NCBI GenBank assembly: GCA_963402885.1
Contig: OY727095.1
Location: 15,505,001-15,569,000, forward strand
DNA: 64,000 nt
DNA from: Antedon bifida
Taxonomy: Eukaryota > Echinodermata > Crinoidea > Comatulida > Antedonidae
Direction: 5' to 3'
The notes beneath the pieces are model-generated. The model saw nothing but the letters and a program-made list of their open reading frames with translations. It made no database searches and was not told the DNA's origin. A program made the position numbers and the translations under genes. This document shows, in pieces, positions 37,356 through 50,900 of the stretch (its first letter is position 1; each line of letters opens with the position of its first letter).

Positions 37356-37603
37356 GAGTACACAATTGACAACTGAGTTACAGCTTCAATATGTTGACAA
37401 CTGTCTACTACAGCATTGAGTACACAATTGACAACTGAGTTACAGCTTCAATATGTTGACAACTGTCTACTACAGCACTGAGTACACAATTGACAACTGA
37501 GTTACAGCTTCAATATGTTGACAACTGTCTACTACGGCATTGAGTACACAATTGACAACTGAGTTACAGCTTCAATATGTTGACAACTGTCTACTACAGC
37601 ATT
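37356..37603. repeat. 62-bp minisatellite, 4 copies
   Basis: GAGTACACAATTGACAACTG recurs at 37356, 37418, 37480 and 37542. Confidence 0.9.
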
Positions 37604-38057
37604 GTCTGTCTACTGGAATTGCATTACCTACTTTATTTCATTTAATGATTTCTTTTTTCTTTGGTCCTTTTTTGGTCAATTACACAATTTCCTTGAGGCA
37701 AACTAAAAAGTCTAATTTTCATTTTTGATTCTTTTTATAAAATCAATAAAAGAATTTGGAATGGTAATAAACTGAAATTTGTAAAGTTCTGTTTTAAGAA
37801 AGCTGTATTTTACAAAAATCCTTAAATCAATGTTGTCATTTCATCTGACAAGCATGGCTGAATTTTTTGAGGGGAAAATATTTTTTTTGTTTATTTGGTT
37901 TTTTATAAAAAAGGGGTGGTGGAAGCGGATTGTGAATTTGACTTAGATGGCAATAACTCCCTAGATCTTTAGTGATTTGTCATTGTGTCAAAACTCCCTT
38001 AGGCTTTCACATCTTTATAATTTCACATCTATCTTCAATATTATCCATACAATGCCT

Positions 38058-38199
38058 TTAAAATGTATGAAATCTACTGTCATCTGTTGCATTTTTTGAC
38101 TGAGTAAGAGACTTGGTCACTTTCTTATGTACACACCAGATACTACAGCCACCAACAGCAGTTAATCCATCATATATACAGTAACTACCAACCAGTAAT
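38058..38199 (-). CDS. Possible alternative 3' exon with hydrophobic segment
   Basis: After an acceptor at 38199 one frame reads LLVGSYCIYDGLTAVGG, then CSIWCVHKKVTKSLTQS and a stop. This is a membrane-like stretch followed by basic residues. It joins in frame to the 38471 exon only if that exon is read in phase 0, which the upstream chain does not supply. It may be 3' UTR, an alternative isoform, or chance. Confidence 0.25.
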
Positions 38200-38437
38200 C
38201 TAAAAGAGAAAATATTTCATAAATCCTCATCTTTTTAAAAATATTGCTTTCTATTTTGTTTTCATTTAAAGTTGTTTTAAAATACTGCAAATGACTACAA
38301 CAAAAAGCATTTTATAGGTTTTGTAATAGGAAAAAAGACAAATGATTTCTTACATTTTGAAACTACATTAGTCTTTTAATAGAAAAACAGTGCATGACAT
38401 TAGAAACAAATTCAAATTTAAAGTTAAATACTATACC

Positions 38438-38905
38438 TTATAACAACTTGCAACGTCTCTTTTTCTTTCGACTAGAAATAACAAGGTACAATTAGATAAT
38501 TCAAATTCTAATAAAGTATTAACATTAAAATTGTTGTTTCTTTCAACTTGATTGTGTTCAAACAATCGTGTTGAATCGAATAACGTAGACTAGAAAACAG
38601 GCTTTAGTTGATTAGCACCAGCCCTGTATTGGCTTTGACGAGAGCCACTAGACAGTGTTTACTTATGCTTTGGTAATCCTGTCGGCCTTTGTGGGGAGGC
38701 AGAGATTAATCTTTTTCTTTTTGATTTAGTTTTCTTTTAATTGTTTTTTATACATTCTATATGGCAAAATAAATGAAATGAAAATAAAAGTTTAATGTAT
38801 TCTGTAAATCACACACACAAAGTGCCAATTTATTACCAAATTATATTTTAATTTGATCAAATAACAGTACATATGTGGAAAATACTTACCCGCCATGATG
38901 CATAC
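38438..38905 (-). CDS. Gene B candidate terminal exons (38890-38905, 38438-38471)
   Basis: A 16-nt micro-exon (GMHHGG) then an exon reading RKKKRRCKLL and stop, giving a polybasic C-terminus. Splice sites are good (CAG, then GTAAGT), but micro-exons are easy to misplace. Confidence 0.35.
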
Positions 38906-41900
38906 CTGAAATAACAACAAAGCAAGCTCATTAAAAAATAATTAAACAATTAAACACCCTAACCCTTAACAAAGTATGAACACAGTTAAACCTAAAACAT
39001 TTAATAGTATGTTAAAATTAAATAAATTTGAATAAATAAAGAATAAATAGTTTGAATGTTTGTTGATTTAATCAGAAGGCACGGATTTCATTTAATTTAT
39101 TAAATATGTTACTCTGTTGGCCTTATCAAATGTACATACAAAAGATATAATGATATAAAATTTACAAGGAATGATATAAAAGACAGTATCTGTTTATATT
39201 TATATTTATATATAATATTATACATGGCTTCCCAAAAAGTTTTCAATTGGATTATATTTTTTTTAATGGATTCATACTTCTTGGGATTTTTTGCCCCTCT
39301 CATTTTCGTTATAATTTAAACATCTTTTTATACATTATGATTTATTAAAATTCTCAAAATGAAAATCTCAGAATTTATAATGTATTAATTTTAATTTGAA
39401 AATGAAAGAAATAAATGTTTATTTGAATTGAATCTCACAATTAAAATTAATATTTAATTGATCTATATAAACTAATTTCAAATCGCCAATTAATACACTA
39501 TTATTAGGTGATCATTTAGAATAAAATGATCACCTATTGTTATTGTATGAAATCTTTATTCTTTATTTCTCTCTGTACAGATTTTGTGTAACAATTATCT
39601 CAAAAAGTTGAATGTTGAAGATGACAAAATTTTCACAATATCTTTCAAATACTGTAACTTAATCCTAATAAGCTTTTCAGCGTGATCACTCAACCGTGAC
39701 GTCATTTATACGCCATTTTGTTAAATCACATTATCAATCATATCGCCATAACTCTTTATCACATATCAATAAAATTCACAATACGTAAACTTCAGGTAAA
39801 AGGTAAATATATTAACCAATAAAAGGCACGCGCACGTAGGGTCATACGCGTGAAATCGCGCGTAAAAAATTTAAAAAGCTCAAAATTAAGTTTTGATCAA
39901 TTTAGAGCATGAATTAGACTATTTGCGTGTTTCAAAAAATTACTGCGCAAAAATGCGTTTTTGCGCGCGCAATTCTTAAAAAGCGTAAAAATACGAATTT
40001 TTTGTAGAAATCGCATTCTACTCACCATCCTTAGTACATTCACCAAATTTGAGTCCGTTCCGACTTAAAATAACGCTATACGAGCATGTTAAAAATGACA
40101 AATGCGCACATTAATTGCATTAAAGTGCTGAAAATGATGAAAAATAAGGCATTTTTAAAATGAAAATAATTCTTCAGAATGCACGATGACCCCTAAGTTT
40201 TTTAACTTATTCGGGAAGCCATTGAGTTGTAGATATAAATGTATATACACATTAGACGTACAAAATGGTATTACGTCATCAAATGGCCACTTGAATTAAA
40301 AAATTAGGATTTTTTTCCGTTTTGTGTAGGTTATCACATTCAATAGAGCGCATCTCCGCTATTTGAGCTCGATTTTCGCACAAATTTCAGTGTGTGCTTG
40401 CTTAATTATTTATCTTTATCATAAGTTGTCAGTGTTTTCATTTTGATGACGTCATCACGCGTAAAAACTTGAATAACGTAGGTCGTGTAATTTCACCTTT
40501 GCCGTAAATTTGAATATCTTACAGCTCTTCAGAATTGAAGGTTACCTTGATGATTATAATTTATTATGAAAGCTGATGAAATGTAGATATGAATTCATAT
40601 AAAAACTAAGCCTATCGGATGTTGTGACGTTAACATATGGCCAGATGAAGTTAAAAAGTAGTTTTTTCATCTTTTTCGTCAAAGTTATACAAATTTCAAA
40701 CAGCGCGCACAGCGCTTCTACATGCCAGATTCTCTTGCAATTCTTATATTTATTTGCTCAATTCATTATCTTTCGAAATTGTCATCTTTGAGTTTATTTT
40801 GATAATTCCATCATACCAAAAAATTAGAACATGATGTGTGTCCCGTAATTTCACCTATGCTACACTGTATATAGATATACAGTATATACTGTACATATTG
40901 TATATGGCATGCACAACTCAGTACTATAAGCGTATGCATCATGTCATAGAATGGCATACATCAACTTTTTACGATCGTATGTTAACGTACGTGCATGTTT
41001 AAAAAGTTTTAATTTCATTAAAATGATAAAAATGATCACCTATAATTCGTCAAAGTGACGAATTAAATTCTAGTTTCTATTTTAAATTTTATTATAAACG
41101 TTACCTTCCAACAAGAGGGTCGTAATGACATTAAACAATAGTTTTCATCAATTCATAAAAAAAAAAGTAAGTATCTATACACTTGTGTATCTGTACACAT
41201 AAAAAGGGTACAGATGGATCATACCTGGTTGCTTGATGAGCGATTCATCTTCATCTTCCCCATCTGTAGAAAAGTAAAGTTTTTGAAATGTTGTGAAATT
41301 ATTACCTTACAATGCGACATTATTAAAAAACTACAAAATGTTATTTTAAGTATGCTATACGATAACTGCTGACTATTACATAGAAATTTTCATATAAACT
41401 TTAACGAACATTTGTGATAACATTTTGGAAAGTTTAATTATCTAAGCTGATATTGCTATGTAAAAAGTATGCTAGGTATGAATTTCAATGATTGATCATA
41501 GGATAAAAAATAAAAGTCATTTTTTATTGACACTTGGCGAAAGGTTAATTCTTATCAAGGGTCAACTTTTTGTGCACTAAAAATGGCATGTTTTACAAGA
41601 AGTTATGCGCGCACATGCATTTAACATTTCAAAATGCGCAAAATTAATTTCTAATCAACTTTCTATGCAATTCATGACATTTTGTGCATGTCAAAAATTA
41701 CCACGCGCGCGAAACATTGACACCATTTCAAATTAATATGACGTCATACGAACACGTTGATTTAGACCATTTGCGCACGTTTTAGGCGTTTTAGTTTAAA
41801 AAGTAACAAAATATTGTCAAAATTATGCCTATTTTGAATCTATTATAGCTCCTCAGGATCAACGGTTACCCATAATTTTTTTTACTTAATATGTAAGCAG

Positions 41901-44900
41901 ATATGTTGTAGATATGAATTCATGCAGAATTTTTTCATCACGGATTTTGTGACGTCATTGTATGGCCACACGAATGTAAAATATAGGATTTTTGTCTCTT
42001 TCGTTATTGCTCATCACATTCAATGGAGCGCATCACGCTTATCCATATTCCATTTTCTCCGAGATTTTAATATTGTCTAGGTCAATCAACTATCTTTCGC
42101 ATGAGTTAAAATATTTTAATTTTTGATGACGTCATCATACCTAAAAATTTAAATTACGTGGGTCATTAATTTCATCTTTACAGTAAATTTTAATCTGTTA
42201 TAGATCGTAAGAATAAAATGTGATAATCACGATTAAAACATTTTCTGGAAGCTATTGGATTGTATATACGAAATAATGTGAACATTTTGCCAATCGGATG
42301 TTGTGACGTCATCATATGGCCAGTTAAATAAAAAAAGTCGTATTTTCATCTTTTGCATCATAGTTCATTACATTTAAAAGAGCGCACATCAATATTTCAC
42401 GTATTCAAATTTCTTCTACACGTTAATATGTTGTTGCTGAGATAATTTCCTTCCGAAATTGCTACCTCGCGTTTCATTTTGAAACCGTCAACATGTTAAA
42501 AATATTTTAGATTATGAAGATATTGTAATATTGTATCAATTTTATTCTCATTCACTTGACTAATAATATTAAAAAGAAATGTTCTTTTTTAAAGATTAGT
42601 TAAATAGAAAAGTTGTCTTGTCTTATTATATCATTTAAATGTATGAATTTAGCATTTTTTTTCTATTTCTGACTTTCCTATTTTAATCAATGTTGAAATA
42701 AAACAAAAACAGGATATGAAGAAGAATTTAGTTGAAATCCATATTATAAAATCACCTTACGAAGTTATTTTAACCATATAATAATACAACTAATATTTTA
42801 TGAGACTCACCACTCTCTTGTTCAGGTTTAGTTTCCTGTTCCACTACTTGTGTTTGAAATTCATCACTAAGAGTATCTGATGAAACTGATGGTAGTTGCT
42901 TTGTCACTTCTGGTCAATAAAAACATCCAGAAAAGACAGTCATTGTTAGTATACGTTGAACAGCATATTAAAGGCCAGCTTCAGGCCAAATTAACCATAT
43001 AATAATATACAAATTATTCTATGAGACTTAACTCACCAGTTTCTGGTTTAGATTTAATTTCCTGTTCCAATTGTGTACGAGATTCCTCATTAACAGTCCC
43101 TGGTGAATCTGATGGTAATTCCTTTGTCACTTCTGTTATAAAGACAAATATAAAGAATATAGTTATGTATACATTATGTATTGAACAGTATATTAAAGAA
43201 TAGCTTTAGAACATTTTTGATTGAGTTATATATGTTTAAATAAATGTCTATTGATCATTTTCTATTGTTCAACTTCGTAACTGACTTGACTTGTGTGGTG
43301 GTGAAATAAAATACAAAGTAAATTCATTTATGATCCTTAACTCACCACTCTCTGCGTCAAGTTTTCTTTCCTGTTCTTCAATCACTTTCTTTATTTGTTT
43401 TTGAAATTCCTCATTAACAGTAACTGGTGAATCTGAATCTAATTGTTTTGTTACTTCTGTTTAAAAAAAATACAGAAAAGACAGTTATTTATACATTACA
43501 CATTTAAATGACAAAGCTTTTGATTTTTTATGAGTTAAACATAAAATGTATACAGTTTGAATAACTCAAAATGTGCTACAGTTATTATTATAACATTTCT
43601 ATTTAGTTTTATTTTAAAATGTAACCACTAATAGATGATTAACCTCTGGAATCAACCAATGGATCCTACCTTGTTGACTGCCTTGGATGTCAGACTGTGG
43701 TAATGCAGAGGTCACTGAACCATCTTGTACATCTGTGAAAAAGTAGTTTTTTTTGGAATTGGAAGTATGTATAATCAATTATTTCTTATTTTACTGCCAT
43801 TGTCATTAGTATTATTTTAATAAGATGGGAAGTTGTGGCAGATGGCAATAAATTATTAATTATTTAATATACACAAACATTTACTTCATTGAAATTGTTT
43901 TTGTTGATTTAACACTTTCACTGCGCAGCATTAGTCCCAGCTATGTGCATATATGCATTTAAGAAATGTGCAAAAAAGAATAAATGACATAATTTTTAAA
44001 TTATTTTAAAAGGTTGGTCTATGGTTGGAAGTAAAAAAAAAAGCTAATTTGCATATTAATGACATCATTACATCTATTTTGGATTTTCTGTTTTTTTATC
44101 AATTTATTATAAAAACTATTTTTTCTATAATTTTTATGGAATATGGTTTTCCCACTGGATATTGATGAAGATATGTGTAACGAATAAAAATATCAAACAA
44201 ATTTGAATTATTTTTATCGTTTTATAAAAAATTTGGCATAAAATTGTTGGTCAAAATCATAGAAAAATAAAATTTTTTGTTACAGAAAAACTAACGACTA
44301 ATTCAGAATTCTTTTTGCAGAATGAACATGATATTATTCTATTGGGGTGGGTAAATTGGTAACTGGAGAATGTTTATGTGTCATTGTAGTTAATAATATA
44401 ACTTTCCATGGTTAAAATAATTTTAATTACAAGGTTATAATAATAATAACATGTGATAGAGGGCGCAAGCTGAAATAGAAATTTCAAGACGATATTAACA
44501 ACTATAGAGGGCACATGTTGTGCTAAAAATTAGTTTTAATGAATTGCAAATATTCAAGTTTATCAAAAATCTATAGAGGGTGCTATATTATAGGCAAATG
44601 CAAATAAATAATAATTTTTCTCATACCCGGTAATACCGAGTATACCGCAGTTCAACGACATTTGTTTATACTTAGTAATACCGGGTACACGCAGTGAAAG
44701 AGTTAAGCTAAAAAAAACAGATAGTTTAATAATAATAATGCTTGGTTTTTTAACAGGGGTGAACAGTTCAATTTTGGTTTGACAAAATGTAAATTAGTAT
44801 TTATACACTTGACTGTATCATCAATGGATCATACCTTGTTCACTGGCTTGTGTAGTAGTCGCTGTATCGTCTTGCTCATCTGTGAAGAGATAAGATTTTT

Positions 44901-47900
44901 TTTTAATATTGTAATAATTTCATGTCAGTATGTGTGGTATCATCTATCATTAAATCAACTTGGTGACATTAAAGACACCTTCCCTACAATTTTTAGATCT
45001 AATTTAAGATCACAAACTATATTTAATGTTAAAATAATACTATATGGTCCTATTGCGATAACTTTTTTCGTCTTTAAATGGTTAAAAATGTGAAAAATAA
45101 GCCAATTCTAATAATTATAGCGGCCCGCTATAAATCCCAAAATGCATTGCGCGCGGATTGATATTTTTGTTTTTCGTATGTAATTCACCCACTTTTCGAT
45201 CGATCGTGAGGCCAAAACAAATGGAAGACTCCTAACTTTTCAGCGAAAATACCGGGTTTTCCCCAATTTGTATCAACGGAGTGTGGCAAAAATAGAAAGA
45301 CAATTAATGCAGTAACTATACAACATCAGGCTAGGTATATAGCTAGCGTACGATGTTTGTACGTTACCGATGTTTACCAGCTAGGCCTACAAAACTAAGC
45401 CTAGCTAGGCTAGGCCTAAAGACCGTCCACGAGAGGTCATCGCCGCGAGCTACTTAGGTAGTGCATTGTTTCTCACTTTTTATCATAATTTACCATAAAA
45501 CGTACATTTACGACAAGGAATGACCTGGTTTAATGTTTTTAAAGTAATATGTATGTATTATTTTTACAAACGTCACAAATTGTAGGGAAGGTGTCTTTAA
45601 TAATACTATTAGCTATTTTGTCTGTTGTTTATTTTTTTAAAAATAAATTAGCATTAAAAATGAATTTCTCTGCAATAGTTTTGAAGTTTTCATTCAAGGC
45701 AGCCACATACTAAAACATATGGTCTGATCTGATGTGAGAAAATGTACTGTACTTTTAGTATTTCTTATCAATACAGTATGTCAGTGTAAAATAAAGACCA
45801 CCAGAAAAACCTTTTCATAAAAACTAATATTTTTACTAACAACACCTACTCTATAGACAATTATTTTAGAGCATGTTTACATAATACAAAAAATATTGTA
45901 CATACCAAGTATCTTCTTGGGAATTGGTCCAAGAATGTTAGCAAACTCCTTTCTCTGTGATTCATCTACTAATTTGTTTTTGCTCTCTAACTCAAATGCG
46001 ACATCCCAAATGGTTGATAATTCCAACTTATAAAAAGCATTAATCTTATTGATTTCATTTGGGTTAAACTGTGTCAATGCCTTGCACAATCTTTTCCTAT
46101 ATGGGGTCAACCTATGTCTATCAGTATTTTGAACATTGTTGTCCCTCATATATTGTTCTACAAACTCTTTAGCATCTTTAAGTTCTGATAGCCTAGCAAT
46201 CTCTAGCAGAAGACCAACATCAGTTGGTTTGATATATCCTTTCTCAGAGAGTTCATTGAAATAATCATTTGCTATGCAATCTCTATTGCCAAGGACCTGT
46301 AATGCAATGTGCTCAAAGAGACAACATCTCAAAAAATTATTTCTTTTCTGATACTTCATAAATACTTTACTGAGATCATAATTTAACTTGTTGAGTTTGT
46401 CTTCCAATGGATTCTTTGTTTCTGCAACAAACAATTATACTATTATTGAGTAACCATAACCTTTAACTCAACATATCACTAAGAATTGAGTCAAGAAATT
46501 AATACCATCAACAAGTATGTTCAAAACATATTTAAATGTATCCATTTTAATGTTATTATATATAATATATTATATATATCTTATTAAACCAGGTGATTTC
46601 TATAGATAAAAACATCTTACAAAACTATGACAGCACTGATATAAAAAAACTTTTCCTAACAAAATATTCCAATCTTCTATCAACTAAAACTCAAAGTAAG
46701 TCATATCTCGGGTTCAATTTACAGTCAGTCAGATACATTGATCAATATAATTTACACAATTCCAGTCTATGTTCATGGGAATAGTAGGTCCCATATTCAA
46801 GACATTTCCAGTGCCTATTTTAAAAATAAGCATAAATTTATTCTATATATTTTTCTAAATGTAAGTAGTACTGTAACTAAAGAGTGAATATTACCTTGCC
46901 GAATGCCTCGGTTTGATACACCTGTACCAGAAGACACACCTATACTGGAAGGACCTGTACCGGCATGTGATAAAACAAATTAAACATTAAATACTTAAAG
47001 CTAAAAATTATTTGCTATAATGTATCTTGGTTTAAAAGTCCCTTTCTCATAGGCGTGCTGGAAAAATGCCGGTATAGATGCTGGTATAGATGCCTGCAAC
47101 ATTGCCAGCGCTTACCATATAACTATTCACATTGGGCAGGAATATAACCAAGGTCGAGTAGTAGTGCAAGACAAAATGGTACTTAAGGGCGCCCTTTATT
47201 GTATAATTTTCCATAGAAATGGTGGTGAATTAAATTCTACAAATTGTATTCAGTTTATTGTTTGTTCATGCACTACATGATATGATACGGCATTATCATG
47301 TTGAAACACCGGTTTTCTTGTCTGATCACCAAGTTAAGCAATGTTGGACCTGGTTGGAGCTTGGATGGGAGACCGTCTGGGAGGTTCCATCAAGCATTTA
47401 AAATCAGACTGCTGGCAGCCCCTGCATCTAGTATCTGCTTTAGACATATTGGCTCATGCCTTTCCTCTGGTCAAGGTGAAAACAGACTTAATCTACATCA
47501 TTACCATAATTAATAAAACATACCTAGATTTGGTCTTGATGTCTCAACATCACCTATAACAAATAAAATATATAATTATTATTTCAATAAAAAAATTTAA
47601 AATTTGATATAGAAAAACTTGACCAGTGATATTATACTGGAAATTAAATAAATAAAAAAAATTAAGATGAGGAAATCAGTGAGAATAAGAAAAAAAAACA
47701 ATCCAACCAATACTCAACATAAGAATCTTCTGCTTGATAGGCAGACATCCTACTACCCTTAGACTACTGGAAATTGTATGGTACAGTATTGGACAGTGTC
47801 CTTGATGCTCCTCATCTTGTGTTATATCAATTTACAAATAGGTCTTCAAAATGATACGTTTAGGCCTATATATATCAAGCAGAAGGTTCCGGGTTCGATT

Positions 47901-50900
47901 GTCGGTTTGGGCGACTTTTTCTCATTCTCACAGATTTCCTCATCTTTATTGTTTCCAATTAATTGATTAAATTTCAGTACATCGCCGGGCAGTTTAGAAT
48001 TCATGTTCTGTGCCTGATGTATTTATATATATAATAGATTCTCTTAGGAGATCCCACTTCATGAATAAAATACTAAAAGATGAGGGCGTATCAATTTGAT
48101 CTGTGATGCGTGGGCGTACAAGTGAGGGACTAATGCTGTTCTGCTGTACCACGCCGAGAGTATTAGAGAGTAGCTATCTAATCGAATTTGAACAATACCT
48201 TGAAAGCCCCAGTGGTCTAATGGTTAGGCTGCATATCAAGCAGAAGGTTCCGGGTTCAAATTTTGGTCGAATTAATTTTTTTCTCATTCTTCCAGATTTC
48301 CTCATCTTTATTGTTCAAATTAATTAATCAAATTTTAGTATATCACCGGGTGGTTTAGAATTCATGTTCTGTTTTGGGCAAACACATACACATCCACTCT
48401 ACATAAACTTAACATTTTTAAAAAAAATGCTATCAGGATTATATCTGGCTCTCCACCCCACCCCGCTCACATTTATCCCCCCTGTTCCGTAATTTAAATT
48501 TACTCGAATTTGAAGATATAAACTTGTGCCAACAAGGCTCATTTGTATATTCAGCCTTAAACACAGCACTACCCTTTCAATTTAACCAAATATTTATCCT
48601 AAACCATTCACTACATAACTATTCTACTCGACGTTGTAAAATAAATATACCTAATAATAATACAAATCACTTCCAACACAATATTTTATATTCAGGACCT
48701 ACATTCTTCAATAAATTACCACAAAACCTCTTAAACTCTATTTCTCGTAATTATTTTACTTTAAAACTTACAACATTTTTAATTTCAAGTTACTAGATTT
48801 AACAAAATGTTGTTCCTGTTTTGTTATTTGCTGCTTTCTGTGCTCGATTTCTGCTTAATTTATATACACTTTATCAATTTTTTCCCCCTTTTTTTGTTTA
48901 CTTTTTTATGAAATATTATTATTGCATATACCGTAATGTAATCAAAACATATCTTAACCTTATCTATTTTTTCATAAAATTGTTACTATGTCACTTTATT
49001 TTATGCTTCAGGCTTGCCCAACACAAGTCCTCCTTCATAGGGATCAATGTTACTTTGTCATATCAGGGAGTTGTTAATTACAACTCCCTGGTCATAATAT
49101 GTATCTCCTTTTATTTTGTTACTCTGTCATTGAAAGAAAATAAATGTTTAAATGCAAAATACAGGTACATGGCCTGGGTCTTATCACTGGACGCCAGCCT
49201 TTGTTCAGAAAATTAAGAATCTTGGCTAGGCCTAAGCTGCACACTAAGCCTGGCCTAACCTGTGTACTTCCACTGGAATAGGACAATGGATGAGTGCTAC
49301 TATAGAGATTAAAAGGTCAGATCCCAAGATCATACGTTCACTAGCACATTAACATAAATGGCCAATAATCTAAAAGTTCTTATATCTGTCAAAAAAACAG
49401 TCGACTACAACCCATGTGGACGTGACTGCCGTGTGCATGTTCACTCAATCTAAAAGTTCCTAACAATGGGTGGTTATTGTCTGATTACCATTTGAATACT
49501 ACATTTTATTTATTACAATCATCATTCTAAATTTAAACTTGGTTTTGCATTTTAAATACTTACAATTCACTTCCACTGGATCAATATTATTTGACTTTTG
49601 TTTCAGTGATATTGTTGCCTTTAGGACTTTTGCTGATGAATTACCTCTTCTTAAAAGAAATTTCTTGGATGGTCCTGTACGCCATAGGTCGTTAGCCTTG
49701 ACATTCTAGGAAAACAATGAAATCATACTCAGATAAAAAGTTACATCTCTAAGGCACTGTAGTAAAATTGATTGCTGTGGTGAATAAATATTATACTATT
49801 TATTTCTATGTTTTTAAAAATATTTTTTTATACTGGTAATGCTTTCATTTTTTCTCTCAATAAGAAATCTAAAAAAATATGTGCGTATCCTCCAAAGAAT
49901 TAATCACAATTTTGTATTCCAAGAACTTAGTATCATGGACCAGTATGCTTAATTGGATAGCAATGAATTTTTGTTTATTATTGATCAAGTGGTATTACTG
50001 CAAATTTAATGCATATTCTTTACCATGGCAACTTCCAGTACTAAAAATATTGTGATTATTCATATAATTATAAAACAAATATATTCTTACTTCTTCATCC
50101 TTCTGAACTTCCCATTCCTGTTTTGATACTGCTACAGTAATTTTCATGTCCTTATACATGACAAGTATATTTTCAGGTGCTATTAAAGGCTGCTCGCCAA
50201 TTTTTATGTGGTCTTCTTCAATCATCTGAAATATGTATATACTTATAGTAGTAGTAGTATACAGATATATTTGTGTTTTTTGTTTCTTAATTATCTGAGG
50301 GAAGTGTACATGGCAATCATCACTTCTTCACAGCATATTTTATAATTATTAGAAATCAATTCAATTACATGATTTATCAATACCTTAATTTTTAAAATAA
50401 TTTTAACTATAAGTATAGTAATGTTAATCAACTGAAAAGTAACAGTAACTTCACTCTTTGCAGAGGTGTTCTTATAAATATGGAACGTAGTGCATGAAAC
50501 CATATGTCGAGGGAAGTTTGTTCCAGAGTTTTATCACTCTTGCATCAAAAAATTGTGTCAATTCGTAAATATAAGTGACCTTGTGTGTAATGGGCCCTTG
50601 ATTCAGGATTGGAGATATTGAAGAAACGCTGAAATTCAATATTTTCAATCTCATTGTTTCTACTTATAAACATCCATTATTTATGTACTATTGCACACCA
50701 TGTGACCCACAATCATCCAATAAAATAGCAGGAATTTATTGAAGTGCTATATAATCCAATTTATTAGTACATTATTCAAATACAGTTTAAAAACAAATTA
50801 TAGTAATTACCTTTTTATCTGATGGCTTACAAAATCTTGTTAGGAGTTGATATTCATCATTTGCAAGCATCTTTCCAAAAACTCCTAACAACATATTTTT

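Larger units (their letters stand above)
34095..37880. repeat. Left edge of tandem segmental duplication, copy 2
   Basis: Homologous in segments to 1-620 (34095-34370, 34965-35115, 37690-37880). The intervening sequence consists of AT-rich DNA, minisatellites and a TTAA-flanked MITE with a nested SINE. Confidence 0.75.

Noticed and set aside
48821..49216. 131-aa hydrophobic frame
   Set aside because: Lies in the 3' UTR of the LINE fragment that ends near 49160.
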